Source of the DNA: Calditrichota bacterium
GTDB lineage: Bacteria > Zhuqueibacterota > Zhuqueibacteria > Zhuqueibacterales > Geothermadaptataceae
Assembly (NCBI GenBank): GCA_008501545.1
Contig: QQUM01000769.1
Coordinates: 1-5,656, forward strand
Direction: 5' to 3'
Length of the DNA stretch: 5,656 nucleotides
The notes under the pieces were generated by a model that saw only the letters and a program-made list of their open reading frames with translations, did no database searches and was not told where the DNA came from. Shown here piece by piece: positions 1-5,656 of this stretch. Each line of letters begins with the position of its first letter. The stretch's first letter is position 1. The translations under genes and the position numbers were made by a program.

Positions 1-1225
1 CGCTATAGGTGAAAGCCTGTACGCTATCATTGCTGGCCAGAATAACACTGCCATCGGAAGCGATTGCTACCGCTACAGCTCTTCCCCCATCAATAACGCT
101 CGCTGTGTTAACAAGCGATGAGCCATCATATTGATATGCCTGCAAACCACCAGAGTTATTGGCTAAAAAGACTGTGCCGTCTGCTGCAAGCTCTACATCT
201 CGAGCAGATCCACCATCTTGTATTGTTGCATGGAGATCAAAAGCTTCTCCGACAAAGCTGAAAACCTGTAAACCCCAATTCCCGTCCGCCATAAAGATAG
301 TGCCATCGCTGCCGAGCGCTGTTCCTTGCGGGCCAAAACCGCGTGCCATCATTGTTCCACTGTTCTCGAACGAATTTCCATCATAGTGGAATGCATCAAG
401 ACGCCCGTTCGCAATCACGTTACCTTCGTTAGTAACAAAGACAGTGCTGTCGGCATCGACAGTAACGCCAGTAGTAACGCCAAATCGTTGCGTGTCCGCG
501 GTGAGGGTGAAAGTTGATCCGTTGTAGGTGTATGCACGCAATTCCCACTCATAAGCAACGAAGACTGTGCCGTCATCAGAAACAGCAACATCAACACCGC
601 CGCCATCACCGTCATCAATATGCGCTGTGTTCGTAAAGGAAGCGCCATCAAGGCGATAAGCACGCAGGCCGTCTCCCTCGCCTCCGTTTGTCAGAAAGAT
701 CGTGCCGTCTGCGTCGAGAGCAAGGCTTGTTGCCTCACCACCATCGTTTCTATGTGCGACAGGAGTAAATGAATTTCCATCATAATGATAGGCGCGCAAT
801 CCGTCATCCGCATTGGCGAGCAGTACAGTGCTATCCGAAGCAATCGCAACATCCCGTGCTTCTCCGCCATCATAAATGCTTGCACGATACACAAAGGTGT
901 CGCCATCATAGTTGTATGCCCACAAACCATGCCGGCCGTTGGCGAGAAAGACTGTACCGTCTTCGGAAACTGCCGTTTGCAGTGCCTCGCCACCGTGATT
1001 AACATGCGCTGTATTGGTGAGTGTTGCGCCGTCGTAACTGTACGCCCGTAAGCCGCCGGTTTCCATAGCCAGAAATACGGCCCCATCAGTGGCAACCGTG
1101 ACTCCCCGGGCACTTCCAAAATTTGTGTTTCGGGCGATTTGTGTAAACGAATATGGGAGCTGTGCATAAGCAGTGATGCTGAATCCAAGGAGGAGCAATC
1201 CAAAAGGTATTATCTTTTTAGCCAT
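1..1225 (-). CDS. Secreted β-propeller repeat protein, 3' end outside window
   Basis: The reading frame is open from ATG at 1225 to the left edge (408 codons), so the C-terminus is missing. Residues 1-21 form a signal peptide (two Lys, a Leu-rich core, AYA before Gln22). The rest is about 42-residue repeats of the form DGTVFLAN-GGLRAY-YDG-SFTNTAH-DDGGE: eight complete copies from about residue 37 and a ninth cut at the edge. A strand at about 25-36 (YSFTQIARN) resembles the end of a repeat and could close the ring by a Velcro-type overlap. The repeats match those in the second propeller of the upstream gene, so the two are paralogous over this region. Repeat 7 departs from consensus (FVGEAF in place of YDG-SF). 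A GAGG Shine-Dalgarno at 1234-1237, 8 nt before the ATG, supports the start. The gap to the upstream gene is 36 bp, so co-transcription is likely. Family knowledge suggests an exported binding or scaffold protein; a T9SS tail beyond the edge is expected but not seen. No enzymatic function can be assigned. Confidence 0.88.
   Translation of the reverse strand, partial: MAKKIIPFGLLLLGFSITAYAQLPYSFTQIARNTNFGSARGVTVATDGAVFLAMETGGLRAYSYDGATLTNTAHVNHGGEALQTAVSEDGTVFLANGRHGLWAYNYDGDTFVYRASIYDGGEARDVAIASDSTVLLANADDGLRAYHYDGNSFTPVAHRNDGGEATSLALDADGTIFLTNGGEGDGLRAYRLDGASFTNTAHIDDGDGGGVDVAVSDDGTVFVAYEWELRAYTYNGSTFTLTADTQRFGVTTGVTVDADSTVFVTNEGNVIANGRLDAFHYDGNSFENSGTMMARGFGPQGTALGSDGTIFMADGNWGLQVFSFVGEAFDLHATIQDGGSARDVELAADGTVFLANNSGGLQAYQYDGSSLVNTASVIDGGRAVAVAIASDGSVILASNDSVQAFTYS
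2..1117 (-). repeat. Tandem propeller-blade repeats in the downstream gene
   Basis: Nine protein-level repeats (eight complete, one partial) of about 126 bp each. Each carries a DG/DS-TVFLAN strand, a GLRAY strand, a Y-D/N-G turn, and usually an SFTNTAH strand ending in DGGE. Spacing varies slightly; repeats 4 and 6 are a few residues longer. At DNA level the copies are diverged, so this is an old protein repeat rather than a recent tandem array. Confidence 0.8.
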
Positions 1226-1261
1226 GATTTTTTCCTCGAGTTTTTTATTCAAGAATCGGGT

Positions 1262-3787
1262 TTATCGCAGTAGCACCATCTTGCGAGATTGTCTGAATTC
1301 CCCCGCTGTCAACGTGTAGTAATAAAGACCGGACGCCAGGCCCGCGGCTTCAAAAGATATTGTATGTCGTCCGGCACCCTTTCTCCCTTCCACCAAAGTC
1401 GCGACTTCTGCGCCAAGAACATTGTATACTTTCAGGGTCACAATACCGCTTTCCGCCAATGCAAATTCAATAGTCGTTGTTGGATTAAAGGGATTTGGGT
1501 AGTTTTGCTCCAGCTTGAATTTCTCAGGAACAGCAGAAATCTTTTCGTTGACGCCGGTTGTCATATTATACGTATACGCGAACAATCCCTGCCTTCCTGC
1601 GTGGAAAACCGTCCCATCTTGCCCAAGCGCAATGCCAAAGCCGTCAGGGGGATTATAGGCCGTATTTCTGAAAAGGTCATTTTCATATTGAAAAGCCCAC
1701 AATCCCGGGTCCTGAACAAAAACATCAGCAGCAATCGTAAGGAAAACCGTGCCATCCGTCGCCAGGGCCAGCGCACCAGAAAAAGCACATCCTCTCATTT
1801 CAAATTCTGCCATTCTTGTCAGCGACGTTCCGTTATAAGTGTAGGCTCGCAATCCATCGCAACCTCCCACAAAGATGGTGTTATCCGGTGCAACAGCCAC
1901 GGCATGTGCAGATGCGCTGTCGTTTGCCGTATTGGTGAAGGATGTTCCATCAAATGTGTAAACTCTCAGGCCGTCAAAACCATTTGCGAGATATACAGTC
2001 CCATCAGGTGCCACGAAAACATCTCCCGCACTAACATCTGGACCGCCATCGTCGATAGAGCCTAAACTGGTAAAGGCATGTCCATCATAGTGATATGCCT
2101 GCAAGCCAGGAGTACTGCCGGCAAGAAAAACCGTACTATCGTCAGGTGCTACAACGACACTTTGTGTAAATCCACTATTGTTAACATGTGCCGTATTAGT
2201 AAATAAGTGGCCGTCATATGTGTAGGCTCGAAGACCATCGCCACCATTCGCTAAAAAAATTGTGCCATTCGTATTGATAAAAACACTACTTGCAATGGCA
2301 GCATTACCCCCATCATCGATGTGAGCCGTGTTGGTGAAGGATGTACCGTCATACCGGTAAGCCCGCAATCCGTCACTGTAATTGGCGAGGAATACTGTGC
2401 CGTCTGACGAGACTGCCACACCAAAACCCGCAGCCCCACCGCTTCCATCAGCGATATGTGCGTGTTCGGTGAAGGAATGCGTTCGTGCATTCGAGTGAAA
2501 TTCATCAAAAAGTCCCCAGTCAAAACTGTTATGGACATAGTTCGCACTGTGATTTGTTAATTCAACGCTCACTGAGTAATTATCCGGATTGTCAGGAATC
2601 AGCCACTTACCCCGCCATAAATCTGTTTCATTATGTATAAGCTTGAGCTCAATGGATGCGTTCAGGCTGCCACCATCATTCACTATCAGTGCGCGGGCCG
2701 TCAGATTCTCGTTGTGTGGATTGGCGATGTGGGCATAGAATTCGTTTGTGTGCAAGCCCGCCACTGCTGTCTTGCGTGACACCCACATGCTGTCCACATG
2801 TGCAGCCTTGCTGAAATCTTCGGCATAGCCGAGGCGGTCCAGACTTGTTCCGGGAACAGTGCCGGTATACCACATCCGGTAACGATGACCGTCTTTTACG
2901 ACAGTCGGGAACCAGACATTTTTTGCATCCCAACCACCGGAGGCGGGCTGCAATATTGGATTTTCCGCGTGCTTGATCCAATTGATACCGTCAGTCGACG
3001 TTGCATACCCGATTTTTATATTTGTGATTGGATTTGACCAGTTAGAATACCACATGTGATATTGTCCATCTTCAAAAAGTACACTACCGGCTGATGCGCC
3101 GTCGGAATCCCACTCCCCCGGGCCACCAACGGATAGCACTGGATTGTTCGCATGTTTGCTCCAGTACATTCCATCCGTCGATGTTGCATAACCCGTTTGC
3201 ACAAGACCATCCGCTGATCGGCCAGTATACCACATTTGGTATGAGGAGCCATTACGTAAAATTATTGGAAGATAAGCGTAGTCTTCATCCCACATGCCCG
3301 AATTCCCTTTTTCTAAAACGGGTTGACTTGACTGCCTGATCCATGAACTGGGATCAGGTGAGGTCGCATAGCCTATCCCAGAAATTGTGAGTCCACCGGA
3401 ATACCACATCTGGTAACCCGATTCATCAGCATAAACATGTGGCGTCCATAAGTTAAAGCCATCAAATGAATTGGCACCACCCACATCCAAAACCGGATTC
3501 GTGGCATCTTTGGTCCAGCTGAGACCATCGGGAGAGGTGGCATACCCAATTCGATAGGTATTTTCCTGTGACGCCCCGCTGTACCACATTTGAAAAGCTG
3601 CACCATCAAAGGCGACAAATGCGTGTGAGGCTTCGGTATCATCCCATTCTCCCGGAGCACCCAAAGGTAGAATGGGATTACCGCTGAATTTGATGAGGTT
3701 AGTTTGCGAAAAAGCCAGAGTTGGGATTAAAAAAAATGATAGAAATAAACGGTAATGCATTCGTGCAAGAGTTGACAATACGTTCAT
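1262..3787 (-). CDS. Secreted double β-propeller protein with T9SS sorting domain
   Basis: Complete, 841 residues. Residues 1-27 are a signal peptide (hydrophobic stretch 13-26, AFS before Gln28). Residues 33-325 hold five repeats of about 60 residues with W/F-D near 48, 108, 166, 226 and 286, MWYSG/MWYTG near 67, 127, 185, 245 and 305, and IGYATS-DG-W. This matches the five-bladed GH43/GH32/GH130-like fold, with the N-terminal strand KFSGNPILPLG supplying the strand missing from blade 5. Residues 330-430 are a β-rich, possibly Ig-like linker. Residues 436-745 hold seven DGTVFLAN/GLRAY/YDG repeats, again with Velcro closure by an N-terminal SFTEHAHI strand. Residues 756-841 are a T9SS type A sorting domain (NYPNPFNP, then VYNVLG, GLASGLYYY, and a basic MVLLR end). 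The protein is therefore expected to cross the outer membrane and be cell-attached or released. All five N-terminal blades are similarly conserved and I cannot identify a catalytic acid/base set, so glycosidase activity is uncertain; ligand binding is equally possible. It is the first gene of a probable two-gene operon with the shorter propeller gene downstream. Confidence 0.93.
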   Translation of the reverse strand: MNVLSTLARMHYRLFLSFFLIPTLAFSQTNLIKFSGNPILPLGAPGEWDDTEASHAFVAFDGAAFQMWYSGASQENTYRIGYATSPDGLSWTKDATNPVLDVGGANSFDGFNLWTPHVYADESGYQMWYSGGLTISGIGYATSPDPSSWIRQSSQPVLEKGNSGMWDEDYAYLPIILRNGSSYQMWYTGRSADGLVQTGYATSTDGMYWSKHANNPVLSVGGPGEWDSDGASAGSVLFEDGQYHMWYSNWSNPITNIKIGYATSTDGINWIKHAENPILQPASGGWDAKNVWFPTVVKDGHRYRMWYTGTVPGTSLDRLGYAEDFSKAAHVDSMWVSRKTAVAGLHTNEFYAHIANPHNENLTARALIVNDGGSLNASIELKLIHNETDLWRGKWLIPDNPDNYSVSVELTNHSANYVHNSFDWGLFDEFHSNARTHSFTEHAHIADGSGGAAGFGVAVSSDGTVFLANYSDGLRAYRYDGTSFTNTAHIDDGGNAAIASSVFINTNGTIFLANGGDGLRAYTYDGHLFTNTAHVNNSGFTQSVVVAPDDSTVFLAGSTPGLQAYHYDGHAFTSLGSIDDGGPDVSAGDVFVAPDGTVYLANGFDGLRVYTFDGTSFTNTANDSASAHAVAVAPDNTIFVGGCDGLRAYTYNGTSLTRMAEFEMRGCAFSGALALATDGTVFLTIAADVFVQDPGLWAFQYENDLFRNTAYNPPDGFGIALGQDGTVFHAGRQGLFAYTYNMTTGVNEKISAVPEKFKLEQNYPNPFNPTTTIEFALAESGIVTLKVYNVLGAEVATLVEGRKGAGRHTISFEAAGLASGLYYYTLTAGEFRQSRKMVLLR
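1265..1522 (-). other. T9SS type A C-terminal sorting domain
   Basis: Residues 756-841. The features typical of the family are all present: NYPNPFNPTTTI, a β-sandwich with VTLKVYNVLGAEVATLVEG, then GLASGLYYYTLTAG and a short basic C-terminus. In this family the domain directs export through the type IX system and is usually removed or modified on arrival at the cell surface. This is the strongest taxonomic marker in the window. Confidence 0.93.
1553..2482 (-). repeat. Seven-bladed propeller repeats
   Basis: Residues 436-745 of the 841-residue protein. Seven copies of a repeat of about 42 residues (DGTVFLAN, GLRAY, YDG, SFTNTAH). The last copy stops after FAYTYN and the first is preceded by SFTEHAHI, consistent with ring closure. 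Blade 6 carries an insertion (IAADVFVQDP) before its GLWAF strand. The repeats are of the same family as those of the downstream gene. Confidence 0.78.
2813..3691 (-). repeat. Five GH43/GH130-like propeller blades
   Basis: Residues 33-325 of the 841-residue protein. The period is 58-60 residues. Each blade has a W-D (F-D in blade 2) turn, a Y-x-MWYS/TG strand, a GYATS strand and, in blades 1-4, a DG/DP-x-x-W turn followed by NPVL/QPVL/NPIL. Blade 5 ends at GYAEDF without the NPVL strand, which the protein's N-terminus supplies. This fits a closed five-bladed ring. Confidence 0.8.
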
Positions 3788-3793
3788 AGTATA

Positions 3794-3800
3794 TCCTCCA
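3794..3800 (-). promoter_or_regulatory. Strong Shine-Dalgarno fixing the start of the double-propeller gene
   Basis: On the coding strand TGGAGGA lies with its GGAGG 7 nt before the ATG at 3787. This favours that start over the in-frame ATG nine codons later, which would leave a shorter but still plausible signal peptide and has no comparable site. Confidence 0.8.
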
Positions 3801-3816
3801 ATTACGGAATATTGAA

Positions 3817-3835
3817 TAAGCCGAAAAGCGGCTCA
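3817..3835 (-). other. Small hairpin in the leader of the double-propeller gene
   Basis: In transcript sense AGCCG-CTTTT-CGGCT forms a perfect 5-bp stem with a 5-nt loop, extendable by a G·U and a U-A pair. It sits 30-48 nt before the start codon and 18-36 nt before the Shine-Dalgarno. It lacks a following U run, so it is unlikely to be an intrinsic terminator. It could stabilise the leader or weakly attenuate. Confidence 0.35.
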
Positions 3836-3842
3836 CCAAACG

Positions 3843-3869
3843 ATAATGACATTTTGTGTTGAATTTAAA
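3843..3869 (-). promoter_or_regulatory. Weak promoter candidate ahead of the propeller operon
   Basis: On the coding strand TTTAAA (3869-3864) is followed 15 nt later by CATTAT (3848-3843), each about 4 of 6 matches to the general bacterial -35/-10 boxes. Immediately after, TATCGTTTG resembles the Bacteroidota TAnnTTTG box but with one extra base. Neither match is strong. The support is mainly position: the AT-rich middle of the only long intergenic gap. Confidence 0.25.
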
Positions 3870-3891
3870 CTTTGCGCTGGCAGGGATGCGA

Positions 3892-3927
3892 CCAGTAATC
3901 CGTCAATATATGCCAGATTTTGGTCAA
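3892..3927 (-). promoter_or_regulatory. Direct repeat TTGAC-N6-CTGG, possible AraC-type operator
   Basis: On the coding strand TTGACCAAAATCTGG (3927-3913) and TTGACGGATTACTGG (3906-3892) are direct repeats with an exact 21-bp period and 10 of 15 identical positions. The repeat begins 4 nt after the regulator's stop codon and lies upstream of the propeller operon. A 21-bp spacing of direct half-sites is the arrangement of the classical araI1-araI2 site, and the adjacent gene ends in an AraC-family domain. That it binds this regulator is inference. Confidence 0.4.
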
Positions 3928-3931
3928 CCAG

Positions 3932-5656
3932 CTAAATTTTGGAGTTCTCAGGGCTGGCGGAATAATCTGAAGGGGCGACGCCGAACTGCTCGCGAAAGCA
4001 TTGTGCGAAGTAAGAGGGATTATTGAAACCAACCTGATAAGCGATTTCCACGATCGTTGCGCTCTTTTGCTGCAAAAGCTGGCTGGCACGTTTTAAACGC
4101 ATTGAACGAATGAAGCCATTGGCGGATGAACCGGTCAATGCATGCAATTTGCGATTTAAAGTTGACTGGCTCATGCTGATTTCACGACAGAACTGTTCAA
4201 TTTGAAAAGTGCTATCAGCGATATATTTTTCAACGATATCCATTGCCCGCTGCAGGAATTCTTCATCGATGGAGGTTGCGGTGATTTGGCTGGGTTGAAT
4301 CAGAATATTGCGGGTGAACAGCTCACGCAAACGGCGGCGTTGTGCAATCAGGTTTTTCACCCTGATATGCAATTCAAGCGTATCGAAAGGTTTGGTGAGA
4401 TAGTCGTCTGCGCCGATTTCCAGTCCTTCCAATTTATCGCCCTGGCCAGCGCGTGCTGTCAGGAGAATAACCGGGATATGGCTGGTTCTGGCATCGGTTT
4501 TAAGCTTTTCACAAAGTGCGAAGCCACCCATCACCGGCATCATCACATCGCTGATGATTAAATCCGGATTCTTTTTAAGTGCAGCCTGAAATCCTTTCTC
4601 GCCATTCCCGGCTTCACTTATCACAAAATTCTGCTTTAAAGCATTGCGCAGATAACGCCGCATATCCTCATTGTCTTCAACAACAAGAATACGACCGCCG
4701 GAAGTCGATGGCGTGAGAGTGGAAGTCGGTTTTGTGGGTGAACTGATTTCCTTTTGGGATAATGAGTCAGTCGTCGATTTTGGAACGTTGGCTCGAAATT
4801 CCTGTTTCGTGTCAGCACCTGCCGGATCGATTATTTCGTCATTTGTTAAATGATCCCGACCGAGGGGTAGCAGCATGGTAAAACTCGAACCTTTCCCCGG
4901 TTCGCTCTCAACGCGAATCTCACCGTGATGCAGTTCAACCAGTTCTTTCACCAGCGCCAGCCCGATGCCGGTCCCACGTTGTTCACCCGCCAATGCATCG
5001 CTGGCCCGATAAAATCGATCGAAAATATGTGACAGCTGATCCGGCGGTATGCCGATGCCGCTATCGCTTACCGTAATCGATAAGCAGTCAGACGCAACAA
5101 TCCTGACAGGGTTCAAAACCCTGTCAGGATTTACATCCCAACTTTTTTTACAGACTGTTACAGAAATTTCTCCACTCTCCGGTGTGAATTTAAAAGCGTT
5201 GCTCAGCAAGTTGAAGACGACTTTCTCAATTTTTTCAACATCAACATAAACCGGGAGGTCCTCTTTCGGCAATTTCAGATCAAAACGAATGTCCTGACTT
5301 TCGGCCAGTGACACGAAAGCAGCGGTCCATTCTTTGATATGCGTCACGATATCTACGAATTGCGCATGAAGTGGCATGCGATGCGCTTCAATGCGTGAGA
5401 GATCGAGTAATTGTTCCACAAGCCGTTGCAGCCGCAGGGCATTCCTTCGCATCACGTGCAAATCGTTGCGCTCATCCTTGTCCTTTATCCCGGCCAACAC
5501 TTTTTCAAATGGCCCGAGAATCAAAGTCAGTGGCGTGCGGAACTCGTGGGAAATGTCTGCAAAAAAGCGGGACTTCATCTCATCAACTTCTTTTAGTTTT
5601 TGTGCTTCAAAATTTTTTCTTTCAAGTGCATTATTGAGTTCAGCTCGTCTCAATTC
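3932..5656 (-). CDS. Hybrid two-component regulator (histidine kinase-receiver-AraC), 5' end outside window
   Basis: The frame is open to the right edge; the N-terminal sensor is missing and the true start is not visible. Numbering from the TTG codon at 5653: a Glu/Lys-rich coiled coil (1-27), the HisKA dimerisation domain with the H-box DISHEFRTPL (phospho-accepting H36), HATPase with N-box NLLSNAFKFTP (N152), G1 DSGIGIP (197-203), F-box FDRFYR (211-216) and G2 GTGIGL (227-232). A Ser/Thr/Lys-rich linker (about 265-319) precedes a receiver domain with acidic E326/D327, phospho-acceptor D369 in SDVMMP, T399 and K421 in TKPF. An AraC-type helix-turn-helix domain (about 464-566) closes the chain, with QVGFNNPSYFAQCFREQFGVAPSDY. 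All catalytic residues are present, so the phosphorelay should work. In Bacteroidota such one-chain systems usually sense carbohydrate products at the membrane and activate neighbouring genes; the target here is likely the propeller operon 144 bp downstream. Residues 175-185 are encoded by a palindromic insertion within the HATPase domain. Confidence 0.93.
   Translation of the reverse strand, partial: ELRRAELNNALERKNFEAQKLKEVDEMKSRFFADISHEFRTPLTLILGPFEKVLAGIKDKDERNDLHVMRRNALRLQRLVEQLLDLSRIEAHRMPLHAQFVDIVTHIKEWTAAFVSLAESQDIRFDLKLPKEDLPVYVDVEKIEKVVFNLLSNAFKFTPESGEISVTVCKKSWDVNPDRVLNPVRIVASDCLSITVSDSGIGIPPDQLSHIFDRFYRASDALAGEQRGTGIGLALVKELVELHHGEIRVESEPGKGSSFTMLLPLGRDHLTNDEIIDPAGADTKQEFRANVPKSTTDSLSQKEISSPTKPTSTLTPSTSGGRILVVEDNEDMRRYLRNALKQNFVISEAGNGEKGFQAALKKNPDLIISDVMMPVMGGFALCEKLKTDARTSHIPVILLTARAGQGDKLEGLEIGADDYLTKPFDTLELHIRVKNLIAQRRRLRELFTRNILIQPSQITATSIDEEFLQRAMDIVEKYIADSTFQIEQFCREISMSQSTLNRKLHALTGSSANGFIRSMRLKRASQLLQQKSATIVEIAYQVGFNNPSYFAQCFREQFGVAPSDYSASPENSKI
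5099..5131. repeat. 33-bp perfect palindromic element inside the kinase gene
   Basis: Two 15-bp arms, AATCCTGACAGGGTT and its exact reverse complement, flank a 3-nt loop (CAA on the plus strand). The element coincides exactly with 11 codons of the regulator and encodes NPDRVLNPVRI (residues 175-185). It lies in the loop between two HATPase β-strands (GEISVTV and LSITVSD), just before the G1 box. It has no following T run on either strand, so a terminator role is unlikely. It looks like a mobile or dispersed REP-like repeat tolerated within a coding sequence; only one copy is present here. Confidence 0.85.

Noticed and set aside
1..1225. CRISPR-like or satellite DNA array
   Set aside because: The periodicity is at protein level (about 42 codons), the DNA copies are diverged, and there are no short constant repeats with unique spacers.
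1226..1261. Possible separate promoter or terminator between the two propeller genes
   Set aside because: The gap is only 36 bp and holds the Shine-Dalgarno plus A-rich sequence around a CTCGAG site; there is no stem followed by a U run and no convincing promoter box.
1289..2065. A 258-codon open frame on the plus strand
   Set aside because: It lies antisense to the double-propeller gene, whose signal peptide, repeats and sorting domain are clear. Its translation has no recognisable motif and the openness follows from the repetitive codons of the real gene.
3921..3930. Short inverted repeat TGGT-N2-ACCA after the regulator stop codon
   Set aside because: Four-base arms are expected by chance, and the site is better described as part of the longer direct-repeat pattern.
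4202..4561. A 119-codon open frame on the plus strand
   Set aside because: It overlaps the receiver and AraC-domain coding region on the opposite strand, and its product shows no domain-like pattern.
5099..5131. Palindrome as an intrinsic terminator
   Set aside because: It lies in the middle of an intact coding sequence and no T-rich run follows on either strand.
5651..5653. TTG as the start codon of the regulator
   Set aside because: The frame remains open upstream to the window edge, the segment is mid coiled coil, and a kinase of this class needs an N-terminal sensor and membrane segment.

Overview
The window holds three genes, all on the minus strand and read from right to left. They are the 3' part of a hybrid two-component regulator (right edge to 3932), a complete secreted double β-propeller protein with a type IX secretion sorting tail (3787-1262), and the 5' part of a second secreted β-propeller protein that runs off the left edge (1225 to 1). 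The T9SS C-terminal domain with its NYPNPFNP motif, the histidine kinase / receiver / AraC regulator on one chain, and signal peptides ending in A-x-S/A followed by Q together point to the FCB superphylum (Bacteroidota, Ignavibacteria, Calditrichota, KSB1-like lineages). The sequence does not settle the phylum.

Region by region: 5656-3932 encodes the coiled-coil/H-box, HATPase, receiver and AraC DNA-binding parts of the regulator; its sensor part lies outside the window. Inside its HATPase domain is a perfect 33-bp palindromic element occupying exactly 11 codons. The 144-bp gap 3931-3788 contains a 21-bp-period direct repeat TTGAC-N6-CTGG resembling an AraC-type double half-site, a weak promoter candidate, a small hairpin and a strong Shine-Dalgarno sequence. 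3787-1262 encodes a signal peptide, a five-bladed glycosidase-like propeller, a β-rich linker, a seven-bladed propeller and a T9SS tail. After 36 bp, 1225-1 encodes a signal peptide and at least eight complete propeller repeats of the same family as the second propeller upstream.

The layout suggests a membrane sensor-regulator that may control a two-gene operon of exported or cell-surface propeller proteins. The substrate or ligand cannot be read from the sequence. The most unusual signals are the in-frame palindromic insertion in the kinase domain and the candidate regulator-binding repeats just after the regulator's stop codon.
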